A stretch of DNA of 64,000 bases. Origin: Moniliella sp. 'wahieum'. Taxonomy: Eukaryota; Basidiomycota; Moniliellomycetes; Moniliellales; Moniliellaceae. Below are positions 33,029 to 45,051 of this stretch, one piece after another; position 1 is the stretch's first letter; each line of letters starts with the position of its first letter. A program made the translations under genes and the position numbers. The notes beneath the pieces are model-generated. The model ran no database searches, had not been told where the DNA came from, and saw nothing but the letters and a program-made list of their open reading frames with translations. The stretch is taken from NCBI GenBank assembly GCA_003971905.1, contig RSEE01000039.1:556521-620520 (forward strand), given 5' to 3'.

Positions 33029-33876
33029 TCAACCCAGCCGCTCGCACTTGCGCTTTGAATGCGCTCCAGTCAGGATGCTGTTCCGATGGGACGGTGGTTG
33101 CTTGAGGAATAGCACGTGAAGGGAGGAGGGGCGAGGGAGGGAAGAGACGGGCTCGGGATGAAGGCTGCGCGGAGCGGCAGGCTTAGGTTTTTTCAGTGCG
33201 CTGGGATCGGCACAGCTGAGTGCGGTAAGAGCAGCGAGCATGTCCGCCTCGTAGTCAATCAGGAATGATTCTAACGAGAGCTGGCGTACCGGGTTGGGCA
33301 CTCTCTGAACGGCCATAGCGACGGCCATGCGGGACTCGGCTTGCCGGGTCGCAAGCGCCGTTTGGCAGCGGGCGATGTGGATGTGGGCTGGACAGGCGGC
33401 GCCAGGAGGGGGGCTGGTGAGCAATGGGATGCAGGGAAAGGAAATGAGGGCGGGGGGGACGCACTCTCCAGGTCGTAGTTTTTCAGCAGCGTGTCGACCT
33501 CGTCGTCCGGCAAACTGAGGGCGGGCTGGACGGCCGCGGCGGCGGGGCGTTTGGGCGGGCCTTGGGGGGCGGCATCGCACGCAGCGAGGCGGTGGTGGGG
33601 GCCGGCAGGAGCCAGGCTGGGCAGCGTGGCTCCTACGCCGGGGCGCCGGGCCACATTCAGCGACGCCTGGCCATCGACGGACGACGATCCAGCCGACGTG
33701 GCGTGCGTGGCCTCCGCCTCAGCCGTCCTCCAAGCGCGGTGCTGTGGCCGGGCTGAGCTTGACGTCAACGTTGACGCGTCGGCTGGGTGCGGACGCACGC
33801 GCACGCGTGGGTCACGTGCCACATCTCCTCGCGTGGCACGTGATATCAATAGCAGGGCGAGTAGTCGAGATGTCAC
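33029..33876 (-). CDS. Borealin/Nbl1-like chromosomal passenger subunit (tentative)
   Basis: Joining across a clean 77-nt intron (GTGCGT at 33,464 to CAG at 33,388) gives DDEVDTLLKNYDLETHIHIA, then RCQTALATRQAESRMAVAMA, then VQRVPNPVRQLSLESFLIDY. This heptad-like helix followed by R-x-P...R-x-L...F resembles the N-terminal domain of Borealin/Nbl1, which forms the three-helix bundle with survivin and INCENP in the chromosomal passenger complex at centromeres. The N-terminal extension (Ala/Pro-rich, from MTSRLLALLL at 33,876) and the C-terminal tail (LKKPKPAAPRSLHPEP...) are disordered. The start is not secure: that Met is the only one in frame and an upstream exon is possible. The assignment rests on helix pattern, not a diagnostic motif. 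Confidence 0.45.
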
Positions 33877-34169
33877 AGCGCCTATTGCCCCCGTTGCGCT
33901 CCTTCGCGCAACAGACTACGTGACCCAGTACGTGCTGCCTGACTGTCTGCTCAACCGTCGTGAATGGCGTGGGCTCATTACTCATTGCAGGCGGTGATGG
34001 CGGTGCGTGGCGGCGTGAGGGTTCGTAGGACTCACCATCCCGTCACACTCCTCAGTCGTCGGCATACGACCGGCGCTGGACCACCACCACTTCTTACGCG
34101 GCACCGGCGTCGCACCCGTCGGCGCCGCCGTCCAGTTGCCCATCCGGTCCAGCCCATCCCGCCGCCCAG

Positions 34170-36730
34170 TTAGCACGCTCTTCCCCGGCGTCGCGCCGAC
34201 AACACGCCTCCACGGTTGCGGCGCGCGCGGGCGGCCTTGCGAGCCGCAGCATGTCGGTCCCCCGGGCCGAGGAACAGCTCGGGCGCCCAGCGGATCCCAC
34301 GCTTCGCCGTTTCCGACGGAGAGCAGAACACCGTCTCCTCCCCCGCGCCACGGCGATGGTGACGGCGCCGGATGCCATGCGGATCAACGTACCACTGCCC
34401 CGCCTCCTTGTCCGAGCCAGACCCATCCTCCTCCGTATCCACCATGTCCTCTTCCTCCGACTCCTCCACCTCATCGTCCGTGCCCGCACTTGCCTCTTCC
34501 CTGTGCAGCAGACGTGCTCTCTTACGAGCCCGTTCGCCCCGCGCCAACTTGGCCTCCTCCTGCCCCTCATCCTCCGGCCGGCGCGGGATGAAGTGGGTGG
34601 GCGACGGCGGCCGAGGCGCATCGACGTACACCTCTTTCCACATGCAGCGTACAATGCACTTTTTTCGTCTGTTTGTGTTGGCGGCCGTGAGGCGTGCGAG
34701 CTCAGGCGCGCTTAGCGCATGGCCTGCCAGCGCCTTGGCCCGTACACTGAGCCCCGGCTTGCGCTTAGACTGGGATTGGGAATGTGAGGGCGCAGGCGCG
34801 CACGCTCGCACCTTGCGCATAGGCCGAGAGGAAGTGGGAGAAGGCGATGGGGAAGTAGGGGTACGCCGTGTTCTCGTTTTCGCCATTACCTCGGATGACG
34901 GTGCCGCACACGAGAACGCAGGTGTCGGGATGGTGGAACTTCGGGAGATGTAACGCGCACGTTTGTATCCCGAGCCAGCAGGCCTTCAGGCGGGGAACGC
35001 TTGCTGGGCGAGACCGAGGTGCTCCGGGAATGCGCGGCGGGTGATTCGGGCTGCGATATAGAGACAGGTAAGGACACTTGTTGGACCGGCGAGGAAGGTA
35101 AGGAGGACGGCTGGCTGGGTACCGTAGGACAAGAGGTTCCCTGCGAACCAGAACGATGTGGCGACGGCGTGGCCGGGGAAGCAAGGCTGGCTCTGGACGA
35201 GACTGGTTCCAGGCCAACCTGAGGCGGGGAGACGGTGGCAGATGAACGACTCACAAAGGAGTCCGACGGGACAGATGGGCTCAATGGTTGGGTGAGCTCG
35301 GAATCCTGCAGGAGATCCAATGTGTCAGTCAAGTATTCTTCTCTCCTTCCCCCTAGGTTCCCCCGTCGGAATAATGGATTGGACTCGGGACTCACTTTGG
35401 GATTGTTGGGGTAGACCTCTTCTCCCCTAACCATGGCCGTTTCGGTGGGAGCACCCGCCTCCCCTGCCACGTCCCTAGCCGAGATGGTTTTGGCCGACGG
35501 GACGTGGCTTGACTCTCCCTCTGTCGGCATCGGTTCGACGGGTGCACCTACAAGTACATGCGCCGTTGGCTCCACGGCCGAGGTACTGACCATCGTCTGA
35601 TCCCGATGGATGGGCGAAGGGGCGTCCAGAGCGGGTGAATCGCACTCTGCTTCAACGAGAGGTGGTTGCTTCTCTCTTGACCCCCCCTTCCTCGCTGTTC
35701 TCGATAACGTCAACTGGAGTAGGGGGAGGGTGAACCCGGGAGGCCAATAGGGGCAGGCGGTCCATAATCGCTCCTCTTTCCTCAGCCCCGGCTCAGGCTC
35801 CGAAGTAAGCTCAGCGGCAGGGGCAGAAACAGTATCGGTTTTCGACGCAGATTCGGACTCGGCTTGAGATTGAGGTTGAGGTTGAGGCTCAGATTGAGGG
35901 GCAGGTTGAGGCTCAGGTTGAGGGGCAGGTTGAGGCTCAGGTTGAGGGGCAGTTGAGGCTCAGGTTGAGGGGCAGGTTGAGGCTCAGGTTGAGGCTCGGT
36001 GAGGAGCGGATTGAGGCTCGGGTTGAGGCTCAGAGGGAACCATGGCGTTGGTCTCATCCGCTGAGCAAAACTGGGCCAAAGGAGTCTGACCTTCAACCGC
36101 CACCTCCACCTCCGCCTCCACCTCCATATCCATCTCCTCCGTCGGCTCAGTCGCCGTGTCCCTGTCCTCTTTCTCCATGGCCTCCTCAGCCCCTTGACGT
36201 CCTGGGGCCACCTTGACGTCCTCGGCCTCATTGACTTCCTGGGCCTCATCGCCCTCCTTGGCCTCATCGCCCTCCTTGGCCTCATCGCCCTCCTTGGCCT
36301 CATCGCCCTCCTTGGCCTCATCGCCTCCTCGCCCTCCTCGACTCCTTGGCCTCCTTGGCCACCTCGCCCTCCTCGCCCTCCTCGCCCTCCTCGGCCTCCT
36401 TGCCTCCTCGGCTCCTTGGCCTCCTCGGCCTCCTTGGCCTCCTCGGCCTCCTTGGCCTCCTCGGCCTCCTTGGCCTCCTCGGCCTCCTTGGCCTCCTCGG
36501 CCTCCTTGGCCTCCTCGCCTCCTTGGCCTCCTCGGCCTCCTTGGCTTCCTCGGCCCCCTTGGCCTCCTTGGCCTCTTCGACCTCCTTGGCCTCCTCAACC
36601 TCCTTGGCCTCCTCGACTTTAAACTCTTCGACCTCCTTGACCTCCTCGGCATCCTTGACGCCCTCAGCCTCATTGCTTCCTTATTTTCCCTTGCCTCCTC
36701 GGCCTCCCTTGACCTCGGTCACTGCATCTC
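34170..36730 (-). CDS. Disordered nuclear-type protein with EA/K repeats (C-terminal part)
   Basis: Minus-strand coding with strong compositional bias. From the N-terminal side it has an E/A/K-rich repeat region (EAKEAE and KEGDEA units, 36,230-36,620), an acidic stretch (EEMDMEVEAEVEVAVEG), a PQPEPQPAPQ region (35,865-36,030), a Ser/Pro-rich region with SPSVPSDSFVSRSSATVSPP (about 35,240), and a basic/acidic C-terminal part with KRKPGLSVRAKALAGHALSA, WKEVYVDAPRPPSPTHFIPR and KRGIRWAPELFLGP (34,250-34,780). Several frame changes occur. NLS-like KR clusters suggest a nuclear protein. The two WKEVYVD and IRWAPELF pieces look conserved, but I do not recognise a family. It may be the C-terminal half of one gene with the next entry. 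Confidence 0.45.
35865..36030 (-). repeat. Imperfect coding repeat, Pro-Glu/Gln rich
   Basis: Repeats of GAGGCTCAGGTTGAGGGGCA type on + (12-18 bp sub-periods). On the minus strand they encode EPQPEPQPAPQPEPQ text within the disordered protein. Confidence 0.75.
36230..36620 (-). repeat. 18-bp coding minisatellite (EAKEAE / KEGDEA)
   Basis: Two neighbouring 18-bp arrays. GGCCTCATCGCCCTCCTT (about 36,242-36,320) encodes KEGDEA on the minus strand; GGCCTCCTCGGCCTCCTT (about 36,415-36,600) encodes KEAEEA. The period keeps the reading frame. E/K/A text with this spacing can form a long single alpha helix or coiled coil. Confidence 0.9.
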
Positions 36731-36975
36731 CTCCTGACCAGGGCCGGGTTCTTGGTGATCCGTTGCCTCCTTCTCCTGCTCGATGCCGGGACATGGGTGG
36801 GAAGCTACGGGTTTACCGGTACGGGGCGATCGTTTTCATCAGTAACTGGGTGGTGGGGCAAGCGAGGCGGGAGAAACGCGAGTGAGGACAACGCTGCCAA
36901 GAGGATGACTCAAAAGCGCGGGCGGGGAAGTGTAACATGGCAGGCTCTCCCTCTGCGGACTCAGCCTCGTCCGCG

Positions 36976-39750
36976 TTAGTACGAGTAGGAGTGAGGTTCT
37001 CTCGGACCGATGGCTGCGCCAGGGAGGGCATCGGTATAGCCGCCAGAGCCAGGGCGAGCTGCAGGTGGTGGGAGCCGACACAGGCATTGATGCGGGAGAA
37101 AAGCTTGTCCTCCCACTGGAGCCCAAGTTGGCACCGCAATGGAGCTTAAAGGGGCCATAGGGCTAGGGGGGTGTTCCTCTCCCATCTCCCCACTCGCCTC
37201 ACCTCCGCAGCCAACGGTGTGAGGGTGAGACTGGGGCTGGAAGGGGTACGTGCGCACCCAAGGAAGAGGCGGATACATTCGCCTCCAGCTCCTGCCTTGC
37301 CCATCTCCATCGTTGCACATGCCTCCCCTTGTGCCGCGCCCACATCCTCCGTTGCCGGTTCGGGTAGGACGGGCGCACGGTCGCGCCGCCTGATGGGTAA
37401 CAAAGTGCAAGTCCTGGCGGGGGGGCAGGGGTAAAGCCAATTCCGACGGAGATGGGCCGAGAGGTTCCACAGCCTCCTCTGGACCGTGTGTGGCACTGGT
37501 GACGGGAGCGGGAACAGAGGGAGCGCAGGGGTAGAGGCAGGGGGCAGAGATGGCGACGAAGGGGTTTTGGTATGGGACGATTGAGTGCGAACACGACGCG
37601 AAACAACGTGGGTGTTCCTGGCACTTAGATGGGAGCTGAGTGGGGCAGAGCAGGGTGAGCGACTGCTTCTCGAACTTGAGCCCGAGCCGAGCGGGTAAGG
37701 GGCGGTGCTTTTGGAGGCGTGCTTGCCCGAGAGGAGGGGATCTGGGCCGAAAGTGCTTAGCGGTCCGAGGGGGGTGCGTGCTAGTCGAGGGAGGTACCGA
37801 GGTAGGGAGACGAGCAGGGATGACGCGCCTGCTAAGTGGCCGCGAGGTAGTTGCCGGTGCCGATCGCGAGGACACACCTGGACGTGGGCGAACAAGAGGG
37901 CGAGGGCGGGGAGGAGGGGCGGACGTCGAAGACGCACTGGACGGTGCAGATCGGATGGAAGAGGCTACCATAGGCGGGCGTCACGGGCCGTGCGGGCAGA
38001 GGTCGATGCGGAGGCGGTCGGTGCGTTCAAACCCCTTGGTGGAGGACGGTGTAGCGGTTCGCGGTGGCTCCTGCACCTGCTTTTGCACCTGCTGCTGTGA
38101 CCGTTGTCCAGTCGACCGAGCTATGGATGCAACTTTCCTCACTGATGCCCCGTACCTACGCCGGGGTCGAACCGCCACACGCTGGGCTACTCGCTGTGCG
38201 CGTGGGGCTCTACTGGACGGGACAGTAGCCTGCACACGGTCCCGTGCAATAGCGGAAGGGCTGCGCTGTGTGACAGATGCCAGACCTGCTGCGGCGCGGG
38301 CGACAGCAGCTCGTGCCGAGGGCACCTCGGCCTGAGGAGCATTTGTTGAGTTCGACCGAAAACCCAGGGCTTGAGAGGCGCGCGTAGGTGTCCGGCTCTT
38401 GGCTGGAGATGGAGTACGAGACCCGACCAGGATCCGCTTGGCTCGGGGGATGGAGTATCCAAGCCCTTTTCAGAACAGGGGAAAGGCGAACCCAAATTGT
38501 CGGGTGCGCAGCATTTTACCGTTTCCGGGCGAGGAGACGAGGTGGCGATTCCCTGCCGAGGAGACAGGGCGGGGACCGGCTCCGAGGTTTGAACGGCCGT
38601 GTCAGATACGACAGGCGTACGTAGCGGTTGGTCGAGTGGAATGGGGAGGCGGACCGTTCTCTCTTCTCATTTGGCAAGGCAGAAGCGGTCCCAAGGGTCG
38701 AGGATATTCCATTTCGTGCCGTTTCCGGCTGAGGAGGGGCGACATGGACTGGTACCGTTTGCGCTTGCTCGTGGGTGCGGGGGGCTTGGTGGGGGAGAGG
38801 GTGCGCAGCAGATTGGCGGACCAGTCGTGCAGAATGGAGTGGGTCGAGTAGCATTTGGTCGCGCTCGGACGGAGGGGGAGGCGAGGTGCCAGGTGGAGGT
38901 TGAGGTTGCCTGGACGGGCGTCCGCGGCTCCCCAGCACGTCGTGCACTGGCATTTCCCAGCTCCTCTATAGGCATTCGCATTTTTTGGATCGCGGGAGTC
39001 TTGCCCACGCCTGGGGAAGAAAGGATGCTCGATTCCCCCGCCCCGCCGTTAGGATCGAGGCAAGCAACGTGCGTAGAAGGCAGCAGTGCATGAAGAGGGC
39101 TCGGCTGATCAGCCGCCGAGCCGGTGAGCAAGCCGAAAGCGGAAAGAGACGGAGATCCGTGTGGAGACTGAGACAGGTGGGCCTGTAGCGCCAGTGGGAA
39201 GGGGGGGTGGTCACCCTGTCCCTTCGTCCCCTCCTGCTCTGCCGGGCCAAGGATGGGTGTATCAGGACGAGGAGAAGGGCGGGGGATATGGGAGTGGGAC
39301 GCATCAGGTTTGCTGTTGGCCTGGCTGGAGTTGGCCAGCTCGTCTGTCTCGTCCTCCCAGTCAAGTTGGTCGGTTTCATCAAAGTCTGCATCGGTCCCTC
39401 TTGGGATGGCCGGTGTGTGGACATCCGACAGTTGGACAAGACGGATGAGGACACGTCGGCGGGGGAAAGGGAGAGGTCTGGGTTCCCGGGCGGGGTGGAG
39501 CATCGGGCGGGACCCGCGATGCGGAGGCCAGCACCCTGGCCAGCGTCTGCTTTGGTAGGAGGATGAAGGAGGCGGGAGGAGGGGGAGGCGGGGCGAAGGG
39601 GGCAGCGATGATGGACGATGGGTCGAGCTGGTCGACGGACAGGCTGTCGTCGAGCGGGGGCAGCGCCGGGGGCATGGGCGCGGGAGCGGGAGGTGGGAGC
39701 GGGCGAGGTGAGGTCGAGCAGGGCGGAGCAGAGCGGGAGAGGGGCGGCAT
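36976..39750 (-). CDS. Large disordered Pro/Ser-rich protein (N-terminal part)
   Basis: The N-terminal end is probably near 39,675-39,750 (MPPALPPLDDSLSVDQLDPS or an upstream Met). Readable blocks are LPKQTLARVLASASRVPPDA, then SDVHTPAIPRGTDADFDETD with QLDWEDETDELANS (about 39,300-39,420), then SSILSSPGVGKTPAIQKMRM (about 38,975-39,030), followed by more than 500 residues of Pro/Ser/Arg/Thr text. Frames change repeatedly, and the model cannot be fixed by eye. No domain is recognised. The D/E-rich WEDETDEL piece and the TPAIQKMRMP piece look like short linear motifs. Together with 34,170-36,730 this may be one gene of about 5.5 kb, or two or three neighbours. Confidence 0.4.
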
Positions 39751-40023
39751 GCGTGGCGCGCAGGCAGAGGGCAGCGCGGGGGGGTGCGGCAGCACGCGGT
39801 GGTGGTGGTGGTGGCGGCGGAGGCGCTGGTTGGATGCTGGTGTGGCCGACGCATTCGCTTTCGATCGCGGCTTGTGTGGGCCAGTCGGTGCGCTGTGGTG
39901 CCTCGCCCGCAGCGCGTCGCGCGGGGTCACGTGATGCCGGGGGGCCACGTGCTAAGCGCTCCCATACATGCAGCACCAATCTCAATACTCCCCGTGACGC
40001 GCTATCCAATCTTCAGGCCTGAG

Positions 40024-40037
40024 CCTCAGGCCTCAGG
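40024..40037. repeat. 7-bp palindromic pair (CCTCAGG)2
   Basis: CCTGAG followed by two abutting CCTCAGG units, upstream of the disordered-protein gene. Same class as the 14-17 kb arrays. Confidence 0.75.
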
Positions 40038-40579
40038 ATTCAACTTCGATGCCAGCGCAACCGACGCTCAGCCCCTTCTACGCCCACCCATCTGCAGCGT
40101 CCGCTGCGGAAGCAAGTCCGTCGAGAAAGGCATGACGGGTGTTGAGCTGGGTCAGGAGGGCGGGTGACTGAGCGTGGTTAATCATTCGTTCATTTATTCT
40201 GTAACGGCGCAGAGCAAGGGCAGATCGCACATCGCACAGGTGGTGGTGAAGGGATTGATGGCGGTAACATGCATGCGAAAGCATCAAGCCATCCACGACC
40301 GCGATTTGAGAAAAAGGAGCGAAGGTAAGAGCGAGGGTAAGAACGAGGATACGCAACGTGCCGTCTGTACACCGTCGGGTGCTTTGCCTTGGGGCAACCC
40401 CCTTTTAAACTCGCTATCCGGTGTGCATTGGTACACGGTCAAGTGATCCGTACCTTATAAAAAAGTGTCCAAACTGGTCCAGGAATAGACAGGGGAGCGT
40501 TCAAGGAAATGTTTTCAATGCAAACAAAGTACTAGATAGGGTGCACCAGGGGGTGAGACAGGGGAGCCCTACACTACCC
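40038..40579. other. Intergenic, nothing recognised
   Basis: Lies between the disordered-protein gene and the stop of the next minus-strand gene. AT-richer at 40.2-40.5 kb. No RNA gene or ORF that I can support. Confidence 0.4.
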
Positions 40580-42560
40580 TCACAGCCGCAGAGGAGGAGT
40601 AGGTGTGATACGACCGGGTGCGGATGAGAGTGGCGCCGCAGTTGGGGTGGTTTGAGCCGGGGCCTGAGGAGGTGCCTGGTATCGCGCAGCGCGACGTGCT
40701 TCGCGTTTGCGTTGCCGCACTTCTCGCGCAGGTGCCAGTGTAGCGCCGGGGGAGCCAAGGAAGGCGCAGGTGCAAGACGAGGCACGGAAGAAGTGTGGTG
40801 GTGGCTGTTTAGGGGCGCACCACTAGGCATGAGAGGCCGGGGCGGGTACCCATACGTGTCCACTGCAGCGTTGGCAAAGCTGGCCATCCTAGGTGGGGGA
40901 GACCAAAGTGCCGGAGAGAGGGTGGGCGTCAAAGTGCTGGCTGCGCTTGTAATTCCTTCGTGGGGGGGCGAGAAGGTGTCAATTTCGAATGGCGTTTGCT
41001 CCTCAGGTTCAGAAAGAGGTCCAACCGGCTGTTCTGGGTTGGTAATCCGAAGGGACTGGCGAAGCGGTGCTTCGAGCATCGAGGTGTTCACCGTCTCGTC
41101 GTCCGGCGTCCCAGCACCGGGACCACCGCCGGGAACGAGGCCAAGTGCAAAGCCTGGGCGTGGGGGCCGGTCCCACGCCTGTGTCTCCATATCAACCGGT
41201 GGGACAGGACCGATGGCCGAAACATGCGGCGCGACGGGCTTACCCAATAAGGGGGCCGAGTTGGAGGCATGACTCGGCAGACGGTACAGCGGGAGAGATT
41301 CGTTGGATGGCCGACTTGCCAGCATGGATGAGGAAGAGGAAGAAATCGATGATCGAGCGCACCGATTGCGTCGAGGGAACGTGGCCCCGATGTCCCCCTT
41401 CCGGAGTCCAGTGTAACCTGTTCTTCATTTTCCCGAGCATGGTCCCGCTGGCACCATACTCATAACGGTGGGGCACCAATTCGCTCACTGGACGCACGGA
41501 GCGCACTCTTGTTTCGCCCTCTTCCAGTTCGTTCCCTGACATTGTTCCACGCCACCTCATTCTCGTCTTAGCCCCCGCACGCCGGAAAGCACGGGAAATG
41601 GGCCCCGGCAAGGTGGGACGTGCTAATTTTTTTCCTTCTTCCTCAGGTTTCTCGTTTCCTTCATGTCCTTGCGCAGCATCACGCCCATCTCCACGGCTCC
41701 GGCTTCGAGAGTGGAGGAAGATTCGGGAGCGGGTCATCAGACTAAGCCGCCTGCTCTCTGGCGGTAGATCATCCGTCAGAGGGGGGTGAGAGGAGAAGGG
41801 AGAGTAGTGAGGGGCGATTCGCTACTTTCCGCAAGGGCATAGTAGGGATGGAGTGCGAGGGCCGATGCACCCGCGGCCCTTGCGACCTGGAGGAGGGCGG
41901 AGCTGTCCACCCCAGCGCTCTGGTTCTCTGGCTCTGGTGGAACATATAGATCTAGATCGTGGTCAAAATCAGAGTCGAGAGCGTCGAAGGAAGATACAGC
42001 TTTGGCCTTCCCGTTGTGTTCCCTCTCGCCCATGGCGGGGTAGAGCCTGTGGCACGAAGGCGTGCACGGCGTTGCCGTGGACGTAGCGGAGGGTTATCGT
42101 GCCACGAGGCCGACCACGATGCCGAGGGTGGCGCACGGGGTCGGAGTTGGTAGAGTAAGAGGTGCGATGGCGCACTGGATCAGCATGGTCTGGGAAGAGG
42201 CGGAGGTGCTAGCAGGCCGACAGAGTCAGAGGATAGGAAGACGGAAGAAAGGGGGGAGGGCGTACCCGGTCCAGGCCAGCATGGTCAGCGAAGACGAGGC
42301 GGCAAGACGGCAGACGGGCTGAGCAGGCTCGTACTCGGCGTCAGGGGGGAGGACGACGAGTGCGCTGGCTGTGGGAGCGGTGGGCGGGCGGGACGGCGGA
42401 GCGGGCAGAGGATGGTGCCAAGGGTCGTCGTCGGGGCTGCCGCCGGTGATGTGCTCGAGGAGGAGGGTGGTGCGGGTGCGGAAGCCGCGGAGGAGCGGGC
42501 CAGCCCTCCGAAGCGACGCTGGTCGGCGGCGGCGTAGCGTGTGTACGGGTCGGAGGACAT
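40580..42560 (-). CDS. Unrecognised protein, possibly membrane-associated, frameshifted
   Basis: The likely start is MSSDPYTRYAAADQRRFGGL at 42,560, continuing RTTLLLEHITGGSPDDDP, LVVLPPDAEYEPAQPVCRLA and LTMLAW, with a GTACGC...CCCAG intron near 42,195-42,265. Then come DALDSDFDHDLDLYVPPEPE (about 41,930-41,990), STQSVRSIIDFFLFLIHAGK (about 41,320-41,375, a possible membrane segment), a Pro/Ser-rich region with LRQSLRITNPEQPVGPLSEP, and a basic tail EVRQRKREARRAARYQAPPQ ending at the stop 40,580-40,582. At least four frame changes are needed. I cannot name a family. The hydrophobic IIDFFLFLI segment and the charged tail suggest a membrane protein with a cytosolic C-terminus. Confidence 0.45.
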
Positions 42561-43320
42561 GGTGGGATGCTGGGCAGATTCTGAGATGGCAGCGATCGCA
42601 GATTCACTAGTCATCGCTCATCGATCATCAATCAGCGATGATCGAGATGATGATCGATCGCATGGCACTTGTCAATCATCGAGTGGGATGGCTGATGGAT
42701 ATGTCGATGACCGATGCCGATGAGGGGATGAGGCGCATCGATTGGCGCTGGACTTGAGCGCCCTCAGCCGGCCCGAGCGCGGCGGGGTTAGACGTTCGCT
42801 ATCCTAAGCGTCGGCCTCAGGCTGGCTACCGGCTGCGCTGGTTGGGCGGCAGGGCGCTGGCAGGGTGGCGTGTGGGTGGTGGGCGGGGCGGGGCAGGGCA
42901 CACCACGACAGGCGCCATGCCCACATCAGGCAGCTGCGGGCTCGCTGGCGCAGAGCCGGCGCTGAGCGCTGATCACTGGTCGCTGATCGAGCTGATCGGG
43001 TGGGGAAGTGTGCAGCGTGACGCCACATGCCTCCCCAGTGCCTCTGTGCCTGCCTCCGTCTGCCTGCCCTAAAGCACACGTCGATGCAGGCGGCTGGTGG
43101 GTACGTGCGCTGGGCAGTGCTCTTGTGCGGGGGGCCCTCTTCCGCCTCTGTTCCGCTCTCTCCTTGTTGCGCCTCCGGGCTGCCTTCCCCGGATGGCATC
43201 CACACCACCTCTTCCCCTGCCTTGCTCGCCTGCCACAGGCCTATGCTCGATGCGGCGAACGGTGCATGTCACGGGCGGCTTCGTCAGGGCCAATGTCCGC
43301 TCCCTCATGGCCATGGATAC
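42561..43320. other. Intergenic, includes GATNATC heptamers
   Basis: GATCATC (42,623), GATGATC (42,637) and GATGATC (42,649) lie close together in a GATC-rich stretch. The rest is GC-rich with no recognised gene. Confidence 0.5.
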
Positions 43321-43632
43321 GATTGAACTCGTTGGTTTAGCGACGGGTCCACGTCGAGGTTGAGTCTGGCATGCGCAGCAACGCCAGATGAATAGGGTGG
43401 TGTTGTCTCGAACACCGACTTGATTGGCCACACTCTGGATCCGGTCCAGGAAAAGACACGCGGCTGCATGGTCGTTCACGTTGTTGCCGGTGTGGGCGAA
43501 AAGAGGAAAATCGCTCAGGCGGAAGGTACGACCATTGGGACCGGCGGTCCACGTCGGTGCTGGGGCGGGATGATTACCCGGCGCGTGCTGGCTTTGATAC
43601 AGTCCTGAAATCGGTTCGCTTGGCTGACTCAT
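43321..43632 (-). pseudogene. Possible retrotransposon gag relic (tentative)
   Basis: From MSQPSEPISGLYQ at 43,632 the frame reads FRLSDFPLFAHTGNNVNDHA, then CLFLDRIQSVANQVGVRDNT, then a frame change to HLALLRMPDSTSTW. The order (K/R-L-x-D-F-P-x-F, a helix, then L-x-x-L...W) is like the start of Ty3-type gag proteins. No zinc knuckle, protease or RT follows. The same text could come from an ordinary short gene, so this is a low-confidence call. Confidence 0.3.
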
Positions 43633-43639
43633 GATTCTC

Positions 43640-45051
43640 GGAAACTTGAGGTCGAAACGGGAACGGGAAAGGTGCGATAGAAACACCCTGGGACGAAGAG
43701 ACTGTGGGGAAACGCTTGGGGAAGAAAACGGTGGAGGTAGTTTCGGGCTTGGGCTGATTGGTGGATCCGAGCGGAGCTAGGGACGAGGAAGGCCTTTGGT
43801 GGGCGGTTGCTCGTGTGGCAAGGCTGCGTCTGCACCGGCTTGGGCCGTAGTAACGTGTCTGAAGCCTCCGGGACTTAGGGACGGGAGGAGGCAGAGAGGG
43901 ACAAACACTGCCTCAACTGAGAACTGGAAGTCGACGCGGCCAGAGGAGGGCTCGCGCGACTGGACTGACGAATGGTTGGAGGACGAGGCCGGAGGAGATG
44001 TCGGACGCTAACAAGAGAAGGCTGCCTGGACTGGATCAATTGGCTGGAAAACAGGCAGGGGTCGGATAGGATAGGCGAGAGGTAGACGGGGGTTGACGAA
44101 GTGGGGACGAGAATGCAAGGTGGGGGAAAGGATCCCCATCAACCAGGGGTCCAGGCAGAATCAAAAGGAAAACGGATACAAGAGGGGGTGTAGAAAGGAA
44201 GACATGTCAAATTGGGGTTGGTCGCCGCAGGCGCGACTGAGAAAGGAAAAGACGGGGGCGGGGCGACAGACGTCGCCACGATACTGGAAGCTCAGCGGCC
44301 TTATTTAGGCCAGCCGACTTGGACCTGGGCGGGGGGCGACTATTGTCGCGCGGAGCATGGCCCTTCGGCCCTTCGGCCACGGTACTTAATTTAGCCAACC
44401 GTCATCACACTTGGTTGGCCTGCGGAGCACGCTCTACTGGCATGTGCGGAGCAGGCGGGCCTTAGCTTGGGTCGGACCATCTCGTGTCCGCCGCAGCCCG
44501 TGACAAATGGAGCCCAGGCTTTGCATCCACGATACCTGGAAAGGTCTCACATTGATCGCGCGCCGCCGAGAGGTCAGCAGGGCTAACGCGCATGCTGAAA
44601 GTGCTGGCCAGAACAATGCCTTGGTATACGCGGTGATGGTGGTGATGGGGCCAAGGGAGCAGGCGGACACAGCCCAGACCAACAGCGATGCCAACCCTGT
44701 CGATGCACGTGCACGGGCTTATGCGGCAGTAGGATTGAGATTAGATCAGCAGCCACACTATCATCGCCTAAGGGAAGAACGGTATAGCTCCAGAATCGCT
44801 AGTGTTGCATTCGAATGGTATTAGTACGAAAAGAGGATGGGTATGAGTACCACAGGGCGGAGAGTAAGGGCTGGCGGGGGGGGGGGGGTCGGTCGGTTGG
44901 GCAGAGGCGAGGGTGCAATGTTGGGAAGTACTATATGCGGTGTAACTGCTTACTGGTAGGCAGTGGGGACAGGGTCTCTCGGTACACATGATGGAGCTAT
45001 GAACGGGCTGTGTGGACTGATACACAGCTGGAGCGGAGGAGGATGCAGAAA
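43640..45051. other. No recognised gene, border of the rDNA unit
   Basis: No protein or RNA recognised. It lies downstream of the degenerate 5S and should be spacer or the junction between rDNA and single-copy DNA. A G run of 12 is at about 44,876-44,887. Confidence 0.45.
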
